DNA from: Channallabes apus
Taxonomy: Eukaryota; Chordata; Actinopteri; Siluriformes; Clariidae
NCBI GenBank assembly: GCA_030522415.1
Contig: CM060118.1
Coordinates: 24,625,151-24,689,150 of the forward strand
Direction of reading: 5' to 3'
DNA: 64,000 bases
The notes under the pieces were generated by a model. It made no database searches, was not told the DNA's origin, and was given only the letters and a program-made list of their open reading frames with translations. The first letter of the stretch is position 1, and every line of letters starts with the position of its first letter. Below, in pieces: positions 34,643-46,105 of the stretch. The translations under genes were made by a program, and so were the position numbers.

Positions 34643-36087
34643 GCTCTTTATCTGAGTAAATTCAGTAACAAACCTGTAACTTTCCATGTAAAAAACAGGT
34701 ACATCTGTATGAATAAATTGTTTAAATGTGATCAGTGATTTATGTAAACGACTCAGTTTACATGAAGTGTTTTCGCTGTGCTGTTTGGGGGAGGGACGCA
34801 CTAATGACGATTTGGTCTGCTGTGTGGAGGCTCGCCCGTGAGGGGTAGAGTTACAGTCGTATATCATGACTGAAATACAGCGGCTCACATCGGCGTGCGT
34901 TTCTCCCAGCGCCGCATAGACAGCGCTTATTTAACACCTATAATATGTGTTTGCTGGAAGAGATATCTAATCTCTCATATCGGCAAAGTTAAAGAGCGTA
35001 CACGCGGGATCACGCAAACGTTTTACATTCACTGAAAGGTTTATTCACAACGACGTTTCAGCCATTCACACACATGCATTGTGCTGTTGTTTGGACACAC
35101 TTTCAGTTTTCCCCTTCTACTCTCCTCTTTCATCAAAAATGCTCCCGATATGAGCCGACACGAGCAGATTTGTTTCAGTCAGAATATTTATCAATCATAA
35201 AGAGAGGCGACATATACTTGCTGATTAAACACTGCATTTTTTTAAAGTGAAAGCGCGCGTTGTGAGCAGCTTTAATTATTGATAATTAAATCATTATTAA
35301 ATGGTGGACATAAACAGCAAAAAGAATAATATTATTCTTTTGATTATTATTATCATGTTCTTTTGCTGTTTGAGCGTCTGTGGATTCCAAAATTGATATT
35401 TTTACCATTTTTTTAATCACTGGAATGGAAGAGATAGAAAGGTTCCTTATCATAACGTGCCTTGTATTGTTTTTAATCGCTCGATACATGACCCATCATT
35501 TTTAATGCTATTTTACAAAGGGTAAATACACATGGAATAATTTTATTTGGTTTGTTTATTTATAAATAAAATCTAAAATTAAAACATTGTAGAGTAATTA
35601 AAAACAGTGTAGAGTGATTAATAACACTACATGTTATGGTAAGAAAAATCTCATTCCAGGGATTACAAACTGTAACAATGTCAATTTTAGAATTCAGAAG
35701 ATTTAAAATTTACACAAATTTAAGAAGAGGCCTGAAGCAAGATCCAAGATCCTCCCCAGTTTGCTGAAACCATGAACAGTGGTGATTTTAGTTTCTCCGA
35801 GTGTATACTGTAGGTGAGAACAGCTATTCACACTTGGGGAGGTGTATTATTTGAATTTGTATGTGTCTGACTTTGCAAAGCACACCTGTAAAACCTGTTT
35901 AAATGTAAATGCTCCTCGCTGCGCTGTTTGGGGGAGGGACGCACTAATGACGATTTGGTCTGCTGTGTGGAGGCTCGCCCGTGAGATGTTGCGCGCGCGC
36001 ACTACACGGCAAAAATATGTTAGTATATCATTACTGAAATACAGATACAGAAAGCGAAATGTCTGCTTTTATATAAATTAATGGGGG
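34643..36087. repeat. Block sequence with a duplicated CpG-rich segment
   Basis: The 60-bp stretch containing GGGGGAGGGACGCACTAATG and GAGGCTCGCCCGTGAG occurs at about 34787-34846 and again at about 35929-35985, followed in both by an ACTGAAATACAG segment. No credible ORF. Confidence 0.7.
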
Positions 36088-36103
36088 GAAAATCAGCTTA
36101 TGT

Positions 36104-38048
36104 CTTCTTCTTTGTCTTTCGGCTTTTCCCTTTCAGGGGTCGCCACAGCGAATCATCTGCCTCCATCTAACCCTATCCTCTGCACCCTCTTCTCTCACAC
36201 CAACTAACTTCATGTCCTCTCTCACTGCATCCATTACTCTCCTCTTTGGTCTTCCTCTAGACCTCCTGCCTGGCAGTTCCAACCTCAGCATCCTTCTACC
36301 GATATATTCACACTCTCTCCTCTGAACATGTCCAAACCACCTCAATCTGGCCTCTCTGACTTTATCTCCAAAACATCTAACATGGGTTGTCCCTCTGATG
36401 AACTCATTCTTGATCCTATCCATACTTGTCACTCCCAAAGAGAACCTCAACATCTTCAGCTCTGCTACCTCTAGCTCTGCCTCCTGTCTTTTCTTCAGTG
36501 CCACTGTCTCTAAGCCGTAGAGCATTGCTGGTCTCACCACTGTCCTGTACACCTTTTCTTTCATTCTCGCTGATACTCTTTTATCGCACAACACACCTGA
36601 CACTTTTCTCCACCCATTCCAACCTGCCTGTACTCGTCTCTTCACCTCCTTTGAACACTCTCCGTTGCTCTCGACCGTTGACCCTAAGTACTTAAAATCC
36701 TGCACCTTCTTTACCCCTGCTCCCTGTAGCCTCACTGTTCCTCTTGGGTCCCTCTCATTCACACACATGTATTCCGTCTTGCTGCGGCTAACCTTCATTC
36801 CTCTGCTTTCCAGAGCGTACCTCCACCTCTCCAAATTTTCCTCCACCTGTTCCCTGCTCTCGCTACAAAGCACAATGTCATCTGCAAACATCATAGTCCA
36901 TGGAGACTCCTGTCTAACTTCATCTGTCATCCTGTCCATCACTAGAGCAAACAAAAAGGGGCTTAGAGCCGATCCTTGATGCAGACCCACCTCCACCTTG
37001 AACTCTTCTGTCACACCTACAGCACATCTTACCACTGTCTTACAGCTCTCATACATGTCCTGCACCACTCTAACATACTTCTCTGCCACTCTGCACCCTG
37101 TCGTACGCTTTCTCTAAATCTACAAAGACACAATGCAACTCTTTATTACCTTTTCTGTACTTCTCCACCAGCATCCTCAAACCAAATACTGCATCTGATG
37201 TACTCTTTCTAGGCATAAAACCATATTGCTGCTCAGAAATTCTCACCTCTGCCCTTAACCTAGCTTCCACTACTCTTTCCCACAGCTTCATTGTATGGCT
37301 CATTAGCTTTATACCTCTGTAATTGGCACAACTCTGCACATCTCCCTTGTTCTTAAAAGTCGGCACCAATACACTTCTCCTCCATTCCTCTGGAATCCTC
37401 TCATTCTCCAAGCTCTCGTTAAACAAACTAGTCAGAAACTCTACTGCCACCTCTCCTAAGCACTTCCATACCTCCACAGGTATGTCATCAGGACCAACAG
37501 CCTTTCCACTCTTCATCCTCTTCAACGCCCTTCTCACCTCACTTTTACTAATATTTGCTACTTCCTGCTCCACAACAGTCACCTCTTCTACTCTTTGTTC
37601 TCTTTCGTTTTCCTCATTCATCAACTCCTCAAAGTACTCCTTCCATCTTCCCATCACCCTCCTGGCATCTGTCAGTACATTTCCATCTCTATCTTTAATC
37701 ACTCTAACCTGCTGCACATCCTTCCTATCTCTATCTCTTTGCCTTGCCAACCTGTACAGATCCACCTCTCCCTCCTTACTGTCCAGCCTAGCATACAAGT
37801 CCTCATATGCTCTTTGTTTGGCCTTTGCCACTTCTACCTTCACCTTACGGTGCATCTTCCTGTACTCCTGTCTACTCTCTTCAGTCCTCTCAGTGTCCCA
37901 CTTCTTCTTGGCTAGCCTCTTTCCCTGTATACACTCCTGGACTTCCTCATTACAAGTCTCCTTGTCCCCTTTTCCCTTACCTGATGATACACCAAGTACC
38001 CTCTTACCTGTCTCCCTGATCACATTGGCTGTAGTTGTCCAGTCAACT
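36104..38048 (-). mobile_element. RTE-type LINE, 5' truncated
   Basis: Exact 16-bp duplication GAAAATCAGCTTATGT at 36088-36103 and 38049-38064. The 3' end (left) carries GTGGCGACCCCTGAAAGG and an AAGAAGAAGAC tail, the same 3' wording that DANA-type SINEs borrow. The endonuclease is missing. Confidence 0.93.
36133..38023 (-). pseudogene. RTE reverse transcriptase, frameshifted
   Basis: The upstream frame (38023 to 37070) carries the pre-RT region and RT fingers: MKSGKAVGPDDIPVEVWK, NYRGIKLMSHTMKLWERV, EQQYGFMPRKSTSDA, CVFVDLEKAYDRV. The second frame (37089 to 36133) continues GLHQGSALSPFLFALVMD, MMFADDIVLCSES (Asp pair), FKYLGSTV, and the RTE C-terminal block RRSRGRPKRRVMDAVREDMK. A frameshift near 37080 separates them. 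No endonuclease upstream, as expected for a truncated copy. Confidence 0.9.
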
Positions 38049-38829
38049 GAAAATCAGCTTATGTAATTTGTATAAAACGTGGATTACTACAGCGCATCCA
38101 CTCACAGCCGAAACCAAAGACATCAACGTATCAATGAATTATTAAAATGGCCAGTCAGTTTCCCTGCTGTTTTCTTATCCCCACCCCCGTTAAAAAGGCG
38201 CCCTGTATTCAGAGGCTCTGCCTATTCAGTAAAGAAAAACATTATTGTTATTATTTCAATACATACTGTGCAGCTGTGAGAATTGTGGCAGGAATATAAT
38301 GCCCTACGATTCACATTCATTTACAATATGTGCGTCAATGTCCAACTTAAACCAAGCATGCGTTGCCACGCTTGGATGCTCAGTAGTGTGCAATGCAGCA
38401 AGTGCAAGCCAAATGCGAACAAATAACGAAATAAGAGAGCTTGATTATACTGCATAAACATCATTCAGTACAACTGAATCGGAGAAAAAAAATCTACGGT
38501 TAACGAATTAAGATGGTTATACAGCAAAAATATTATTTAGTACAACGAAATCTCTGGATCCTTTATGAGACGGCATAAATATTTAATACAACAAATTAAA
38601 TATTTTGGTTCATATTCTGGTTTATATTATATGGTTAATGTATTTTGGTTTATATTGCAAACGAATAACGAATCAAGAGCCTGTGATTATATTGCATAAA
38701 TATTATTTTGTACAGACAAAATATTTGAAAAAAAAAAACAGATTTTTTTTTCTTTTACAACAAATCTCTCAAAAATAGTTAGATGTATTTTGGTTTTATA
38801 CTGCAAACGAAAAACGAATCCAGGGCCTG

Positions 38830-39423
38830 GGTCATGGTTACCTCAGTCGCAGGTTCCATGGTGCGAGAGGGAGAGAGAAGGAACGCAGATGCAGGGTTAT
38901 AATGAAACGGAGGATTTATTTTTGTTTTAACGACAGAAATGTCCAAACAAAAAACACACACAAAAAACGGCCGTGGTATCCCCAGGCTGGGTCTGCACGC
39001 GGGCTAGTAGAGCTTAGAAAACAAAACAGAGTAAATTGTTGCGCAGACCTCGCGTCGGACGCAGCGCTGACTCACTTTCAGCCTTGAACTTGAACTTTGG
39101 TGCAGTTACTTTCACCCATATAATTCGCTCACGCCTGCAGACTCCTCTCAGTCTTGGGTAGAGAAAGACACAAAAACAGTAAGCGACAAACACATAACAT
39201 CCACAGGTGCACAACGGTGAACAGACGAGGTGCAATGGGTTCGGCTGGAATAAATAGTGAGACACACAGGGTAGACACAGGTGAACTTGATCTGTAATCA
39301 GATCGTGTAGCGTGGAGGGGAAACCGTATGCACGTAGACACACTAGGGGGAGACAAAGTGGCGGCTCAGTAATCCGGCAAGCCCGACCTTCCTCCCCAGG
39401 ACCGAGGTGGTTCGGATGTTACA
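38830..39423 (-). repeat. Gypsy 3' LTR
   Basis: About 594 bp. Differs from the 5' LTR by a roughly 40-bp extra segment near 38990-39030 and scattered substitutions. Confidence 0.92.
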
Positions 39424-39836
39424 TTACCCCCCCTCCCAGGACCGGCTTCCCGGGAGAGGTGCGGGCGCGTTCTCTGCGTTACCGAAGGGAGTCCTGTCCC
39501 TCCGACCTGCTGGGGGTGGCGGCGGGCGGGACGGCCCGGAGGTCGCGGTGCTGGGCGATCCGGCCGTGTCTGATGTAATTCGGTGATGAGCTGCTGACTC
39601 AGCACATCTCGTGCCGGGACCCAGCTGCGCTCCTCCGGTCCGTACCCCTCCCAATCCACCAAATACTGCCGGGACCCTCCTCGCCTTCGGGAGTCTAGAA
39701 GTTCCTTGACTCTGAACGCAGGTGTGCCCGCTATTTCCACAGCCCTGGGGAGCGAAGGGTTTGTGACGCCCTCGTCCAGGGGCCCCCGTATCACTGGCCT
39801 GAGAAGGGACACATGGAAAACAGGGTTAACACGCAT
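39424..39836 (-). pseudogene. Gypsy integrase C-terminal tail with chromodomain
   Basis: [13 protein letters not shown] (end of the integrase fold) is followed by the chromodomain [15 protein letters not shown]...[17 protein letters not shown] (about 39590-39730) and a Pro/Arg-rich tail. Known: integrase-borne chromodomains steer insertion by binding chromatin marks. It is out of frame with the integrase core, from which it is separated by a frameshift near 39845. Confidence 0.9.
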
Positions 39837-39851
39837 GTGAGAGGGGAGTTG

Positions 39852-40815
39852 TCATTTAAAAGAAACAGGATTTATTCGTGCAGTAATTGGGAAGGGACCG
39901 ATGTACTTGGGAGAGAGCTTACGACAGGGGAGATTGAGGGTAAGGTCCTTTGTCGAGAGCCACACTCGATCGCCTACCTGGAGCGAAGGACTTTCCCCTC
40001 TCCGCCTATCGGCGAATCTTTTGAACCTGCGTACTGCTTGGGAGATGTTCGTGTGCGCATTCTCCCATACTTTTTCCGCTTTCTTAAACCACTGATCCAC
40101 CATGGGGATATTGGTGGGAGTGGCATCCCAGGGACAGAGCGGTGGCTGATGCCCTAGCACACATTGAAACGGTGTTAAGCCGGTCGAGGAGTGTCTCAAA
40201 GAGTTTTGTGCATATTCCGCCCAGATTAAACAGTTTGCCCATTCATGTTGTCGACTATTACAATATGCACGGAGGTACCTCCCGAGATCTTGGACAGTCC
40301 GCTCTGCCTGTCCGTTGGATCCGGGGTGATAGCCCGACGTTAGGCTAACGGTGGTCCCCAATTTCTGGAAGAAAGCTTTCCAGACCCTGGCGATAAATTG
40401 GGGACCACGATCAGAAACAATGCCCTCCAGGATACTATAATAGCGAAACACTGAGTTGAATAGGGTTTCTGCCACCTGGAAGGCGGTTGGAAGCGAGCTA
40501 AACGGGATGAATCGGCATCCCTTTGCGAAACGATCCACCACTACCAGAACTGTTGTGTACCCTTTCGACACTGGCAGATCCGTCATACGGCGATATGAGA
40601 CCATGGTCTGTTAGGTGTAGGTAAGGGCATTAATTTTCCAACCAGCAAGCATCGAGGGGTTTTAGTTGTTGCACAGATAGCACAAGACGAAACTACTGCT
40701 TTCACTGCTTTCCGCATATTTGGCCACCAGAACTTTGGTTCTAGGAGTTGGAAGGTTCATAACGAGCCGGGGTGTCCAGATGAAATGTTGGTATGGGCCT
40801 TGATTATCACTCGTT
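39852..40815 (-). pseudogene. Gypsy integrase, zinc domain and catalytic core
   Basis: Zinc-binding remnants (SSGHPG, WWPNM, CAIC) lie at about 40690-40790 out of frame. The core frame from 40604 has VVVDRFAKG, then SDRGPQF (second Asp) and [12 protein letters not shown] (Glu), then [11 protein letters not shown] and the C-terminal [12 protein letters not shown]. It inserts cDNA into the genome in the intact state. The break between the zinc domain and the core disables it. Confidence 0.88.
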
Positions 40816-41007
40816 CACGTAATGACTCGGGCACGTAGGTTCGGCTTGGTGGACAGCCCCGCGGCACGGGCTGGGACCGCATTGCCTGGGCGATCTCCGA
40901 GTCGAGATCCCACACTACCGGAGCCACCACGAGTGATGCGGGCAGAATTGTTTCCGGATCTGGATTTGGATCCGGCGCCGGGAAGCAGCGAGATAACGCA
41001 TCTGCTC

Positions 41008-42495
41008 TTAGAACTCATTGTTCTCATTGTTCTTAGAACCGGGGCGATACGTGATGGTAAAGTGAAAGCGCGTGAAGAACAGTGCCCATCGGGCTTGACG
41101 AGAGTTTAGTCTTTTAGCTTGTTGGAGGTACTCCAGATTCCTGTGATCTGTCAGTACGACAAAGGGGTGTTTAGCTCCCTCCAACCAATGCCTCCACTCC
41201 TCTAACGCCGTTTTTACTGCAAGCAGCTCGCGATTACCGATATCATAATTGTGTTCGGCAGGTGTCAGTTTCCTCGAGAAAAAAGCGCAGGGGTAGAGTT
41301 TTCCGGGGTGGCCCTGGCGCTGTGACAGCACCGCTCCCAGCCCCACCTCTGACGCATCGACCTCAACTATAAAGGGCTTCTCTGGGTCAGGTAGTTTTAA
41401 AATAGGCGCAGAGGTGAAAGCTTGTTTAAGGCGCTGAAAAGCCGCGCGCGCTTCCAGCGAGAACGTGCGCAGCCGCCGTGGTTTCCCTATTAATAAATCC
41501 ATGAGCGGTGCTGCCACCGTGCTGAAGCCCCTAATAAAGCGCCTGTAGAAGTTAGCGTACCCCAGAAAGCTCTGTAGCGCCTTGACTGACTGGGGTTCCG
41601 ACCATTGTTGTACCGCCTGTACCTTGGTCATGTCCATTTTGACCCCCTGGGGTCCTATGCGATAGCCGAGAAATGCAATTTCCTTTTTGTGAAACTCGCA
41701 TTTCTCCGCCTTCGCATAGAGCCCGTGCTCACGCAGTCGACGAAGGACGGCGGTTACATGTCGGACATGCTCAGCATATGACCGCGAGTATATCAGAATA
41801 TCATCTAAATATACTATCACGTAGCGGTTCAACATATGCCGAAACACGTCATTCATGAACCCCTGAAACACCGCAGGTGCATTTACCAGTCCATAAGCCA
41901 TCACGTTGTATTGGTAATGACCTGATGTCGTGCTAAATGCAGTCTTCCACTCATCTCCCTTGCGAACACGTACGAGGTTATATGCGCTGCGGAGGTCAAG
42001 TTTGGAAAAAATGGACGCTCCGCGGAGCAGGTCGATAGCGGCCGGTACCAGGGGCAGTGGGTGCTTATATTTAATTGTCACTGCATTGAGCCCTCGATAA
42101 TCAATACAGGGGCGTAGGCCCCTGCCTTTTTTCTCAATGAAAAAAAAACCTGCCGACGCGGGTGACGTGGACCTGCTGATGAGCCCCTGCCCGAGAGCCT
42201 CAGTCACGTACTCCTCCATTGCCCGTGTTTCTGCCACAGATAACGGATAAATACGCGAGCAAGGCAGTGCTTTCCCGGGCAACAGCTCGATCGCGCAGTC
42301 CCACGGCCGGTGAGGGGGAAGTCGTGCTGCAGCCCTAACACTAAACACATCCTGAAAGTGTGTGTACTCTGTTGACACTGCGGTAGACACTTGGGCACGG
42401 GGGCTCTCAATGGTGGTTGTTTGGACCGTCAATGCCGACGGTGTACAGAATTTGGCACATCTGGGGCCCATGAGATGATGCGTGACTCTGCCCAA
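41008..42495 (-). pseudogene. Gypsy reverse transcriptase and RNase H
   Basis: A 495-codon frame. RT blocks: [50 protein letters not shown] (Asp), [31 protein letters not shown] (Asp pair), [11 protein letters not shown]. RNase [51 protein letters not shown]. All catalytic acids are visible. No proper start, as expected for a polyprotein; it is cut off from protease by a stop and frameshift at about 42480-42504 and ends early at 41008. Confidence 0.93.
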
Positions 42496-42501
42496 TCGAT
42501 A

Positions 42502-42822
42502 TTAGGATTGTGAGAACTGAGCCAAGGCAGGCCCCAGCACGACGGACTGGCCCAACTGGGGAATAACAAAAAATTTCAGCTCCTCAGTGTGACCGGGGAA
42601 TGTTAATCGGAGTGGCACGGACAGGAGTTTAACTTGTGAGTACGCTAACGTTTTGCCATCCAGAGCTTTAATTGCAATCGGGTGTGGAAGCTTCGACACA
42701 GGAGCTCGCAGCGAGGAAAGAACTGCTAGCGAGATGAAGTTTCCAGCCGACCCGGAGTCTATCAGAGGAAAAACAGAGACAGAACAGTTATTATACTGTA
42801 GGTGAGAGATGCCTTTAAACAA
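42502..42822 (-). pseudogene. Gypsy aspartic protease
   Basis: FPLIDSGSAGNFIS carries the D-S-G active-site triad, with VVLGPALAQFSQS at its end. It would process the polyprotein. Stop TAA at 42502. Confidence 0.85.
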
Positions 42823-42834
42823 AAATCATTGTGA

Positions 42835-43275
42835 GTGCGAGGTGGTGTGTGTGCGGTTACTTTGAGCAGGGGATAGTGCTTAATGAGGTGTGTGCCCCCC
42901 TCACAGTACAGACAGAGCCCCGATGAAAGGCGACACTTCCTCTCTTGGGCCGACAGGCGGGACGTGCCCACGTCCATTGCGGTGGGGCTTTTGCTGAGGC
43001 TGTCACTCCGCGAAAAAGTCGGATCTGCTTCCCGTACCCCTGGAGGGGAGATGTTTGCACTGGCCGCGGCCCGAGGTGGGGAGCGGGCAGAGCGCTGACC
43101 GGGGCGCCTACCCGGTGTGGAGGGCGTGGATGCTTCGCGCCATGTCATTGACCGCTCGTGCCAGCCCGTCTATCTGTCCCTGTTGGCGGCGTATGTAATC
43201 TAGATAGGGGGGGTCCTCCTCCAGGAGGGGCGTCCCTGCTGCGTTCAGGAAGGTCTGTTCATCTGTCATGGTTAC
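42835..43275 (-). pseudogene. Gypsy gag, centre deleted
   Basis: The N-terminal frame from ATG 43270 (inside the LTR end) reads MTDEQTFLNAAGTPLLEE... to a TAG at 43108-43110. A shifted frame then carries the basic tail and a single zinc knuckle CLYCEGGTHLIKHYP, in which the last Cys is Tyr. The capsid region between is missing, so this Gag could not form particles. Confidence 0.8.
43253..43261 (-). promoter_or_regulatory. Predicted self-priming primer-binding site
   Basis: TGAACAGAC on the minus strand starts three bases after the 5' LTR end. It is exactly complementary to GTCTGTTCA at 43618-43626 in the LTR, which begins about 30 bases after a TATA-like TATTTAT. This is the arrangement known in Tf1/sushi elements, where the transcript's own 5' end primes reverse transcription instead of a tRNA. 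Confidence 0.65.
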
Positions 43276-43823
43276 CTCAGTTGCAGGTTCCATGGTGCGA
43301 GAGGGAGAGAGAGGGAACGCAGATGCAGGGTTGTAATGAAACGGAGGATTTATTTTTGTTCTAACAACAGAAATGTCCAAACAAAAAACACACACACAAA
43401 AAACGGCTGTGGTATCCCCAGGCTGAGGCTGTAATTTGTTGCGCAGACGTCGCGTCGGACGCAGCGCTGACTCACTGTCAGCCTTGAACTTGAACTTTGC
43501 TGCAGTTACGTTCACCCATATAATTCGCTCACGCCTGCAGACTCCTCTCAGTCCTGGGTAGAGAAAGACACAAAAACAGTAAGCGACAAACACATAACAT
43601 CCACAGGTGCACAACGGTGAACAGACGAGGTGCAATGGGTTCGGCTGGAATAAATAGTGAGACACACAGGGTAGCCACAGGTGAACTTGATCTGTAATCA
43701 GATCGTGTTGCGTGGAGGGGAAACAGTACGCACGTAGACACACTAGGGGGAGACAAAGTGGCGGCTCAGTAATCCGGCGAGCCCGACCTTCCTACCCAGG
43801 ACCGAGGTGGTTCCGATGTTACA
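43264..43823 (-). repeat. Gypsy 5' LTR
   Basis: 560 bp, starting TGTAACATC on the minus strand and ending CCATGACA. Contains the TATA-like box and predicted transcript start. Confidence 0.92.
43650..43656 (-). promoter_or_regulatory. TATA-like box of gypsy LTR
   Basis: TATTTAT on the minus strand, about 30 bases upstream of the GTCTGTTCA predicted transcript start. Confidence 0.55.
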
Positions 43824-44828
43824 GCCTGTAATTATATTGCATAAATATTATTTTGCACAAATAAATCTCTGAAAAAAACAATGATATTTTATTCGCAAAT
43901 GTAAGACAATATATTTTGGTTCAGTGCCAGACGAAGTGCAAGCAAATAATGTAATGAGAGACCCCGATTATACTGCATACATCTTTTTTATTGATTAATT
44001 TTTTTATTATCTATTCTGGAAGTTTGCTCTATTTGTTTTAGTTATTTCTATATTTAAATCTTGCTGTCTTAAACTCTAACAACTGTAAGTATTGTCGAAA
44101 TAAAATTTTTTTAAAAGCCCCAGTGCTGTTGTTTGTGCTGTTTTCTTTAATAATAACACTAAACAGATAAAAACAGAGAGTCTGTCTAAACAACTCATTT
44201 TTTAAATATAAACATAAACATCATTCAGTACAACTGAATCGCAGAGAAAATCAGCAAAAATATTATTTAGTACAACGAAATCTTTGGATCCTTGATGAGA
44301 CGGCATAAATATTTAATACAACAAATTAAATATTTTGGTTTATATTTTGGTTTATATTATATGGTTAATGTATTTTGGTTTATATTGCAAACGAATAACG
44401 AATGAAGAGCCTATGATTATATTGCATAAATATTATTTTGTACAGACAGATATCTGAATTTTTTTTTTTTTTTTTGATTTTTTTTTTAAACAAATCTCTC
44501 AAAAATAGTAAGATGTATTTTGGTTTTATACTGCAAACGAAAAACGAATCCAGAGCCTGTAATTATATTGCATAAATATTATATTGCACAAATAAATCTC
44601 TGAAAAAAACAATGATATTTTATTCACAAATGTAAGACAATATATTTTGGTTCAGTGCCATGCGAAGTGCGAGCAAATAATGTAATGAGAGGCCCCGATT
44701 ATACTGCATACATCTTTTTTATTGATTTATTTTTTTTATTATCTATTCTGGAAGTTTGCTCTATTTGTTTTAGTTATTTCTATATTTAAATCTTGATGTC
44801 TTAAACTCTAACAACTGTAAGTATTGTC

Positions 44829-46105
44829 AAATTCAAATTCAAATTTTATTAGTCACATACACAGTCATACACAGTATAATATGCAGTGAAATGCTTATAC
44901 GACCGCCAGTGACCTTAAAAAAAGAAAATAAAAGGTTGTACGTAAAATAAATAATCAATAAAAAGGAAATACTGAAGAAATTATTTTAACTAGTAAAATT
45001 AACTGTACAATAAGGGCATAATAAAATATTGCAAAAATATAGAAATATAGGGTAGATAGAGTATATATGTATATAGAATTAAAGTGTCAGTGGTTGTGCA
45101 AATATGCATGAAAGGTGACATGTGCAATTGTCCAGATGTATGAGTATTTAGTGCAAGTGTGTATGAATGTGTCCATGATTGTCCAGTCAGTGTTGTGAGC
45201 TTAAAAGATGTTATTAGTCCTGTGTGGAGGTGTGATTGAGAGACCTTATCGCCTGCGGGAAGAAGCTCCTCCTCAGCCTCTCTGTGTTGGCCTTTAGGGA
45301 GCGGAATCGCTTCCCAGACCGCAACAAAGAGAACAGTCCATTACTGGGGTGACTGAGGTCCTTCATGATCTTCCTGGCCTTAGTCCAGCACCGCTTGCTG
45401 TAGATGGAGTGCAGGTCAGGGAGCTCAGTGCGGATGATGCGCTCGGCTGATCGCACCACCCTCTGTAGAGCTCGTCTGTCCTGCATGGTGCTGTTCCCGA
45501 ACCAGGTCGTAATGTTTCCCATCAGGATGCTCTCTATGGTGCAGGAGTAGAAGTTCCTGAGCACCTTGGAGGGCAGTCTAAAGTCTCTCAAGCGTCTGAG
45601 GTGGTAGAGACGCTGCCGGGCTTTTTTCACCACGGTGTTGATGTGACAGGACCATGATAGGTCCTGCGTGATGTGAACACCGAGGTCTGAAGCTGTCCAC
45701 TCTCTCCACTGGGCTCCTGTTGATGACGGGGGTCTGGTAGTTCCTCTCCTGCTTTGTACTAAAGTCCACTATCAGCTCCTTTGTCTTACTGACGTTCAGG
45801 AGGAGATTGTTCCTCTGGCACCAGTTCTCCAGATTTCCAATCTCCTCTAGGTAGTCCGACTCATCATTGTTGGTGATCAGTCCGACCACAACGGTGTCGT
45901 CAGCAAACTTGATGATGGAGGTGGAGTTGGTAGTGGCCACGCAGTCGTGGGCGTACAAAGAGTACAGCAGGGGGCTCAGAACACAACCCTGGGGGGCTCC
46001 AGTGCTGAGAGTGAGTGTGGCTGAGACATGTCCGCCCATCCTTACTGCCTGTGGTCTGCCAGTCAGAAAATTGGAGATCCACTGACATAAAGTACACAGA
46101 GGTAT
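44829..46105 (-). mobile_element. APE-type LINE, copy C, 5' truncated
   Basis: Same family as copies A and B. From the tail (AAATTCAAATTC at 44829) it runs back to RT motifs [16 protein letters not shown] and [10 protein letters not shown] (45578-46039) and the C-terminal half (45214-45633), with a frameshift near 45690. Compared with the empty unit (TAAGTATTGTCGAAATAAAA near 44090) the insertion is framed by GTATT on both sides. Confidence 0.9.

Larger units (their letters stand above)
38830..43823 (-). mobile_element. Ty3/gypsy chromodomain (Tf1/sushi-type) retrotransposon
   Basis: LTRs at 38830-39423 (3') and 43264-43823 (5'), TGTAAC...ATGAC(A/C), with GCCTG at 38825-38829 and 43824-43828. 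Order on the minus strand: truncated gag with zinc knuckle, aspartic protease, RT, RNase H, integrase, chromodomain. A polypurine run GGGAGGGGGGG (39425-39436 region) precedes the 3' LTR. Broken by frameshifts, stops and a gag deletion. A 9-nt self-complementary priming signal supports Tf1/sushi affinity. Confidence 0.93.

Noticed and set aside
36426..38066. Plus-strand Ser/Leu-rich ORFs up to 247 codons
   Set aside because: Antisense of the RTE reverse transcriptase.
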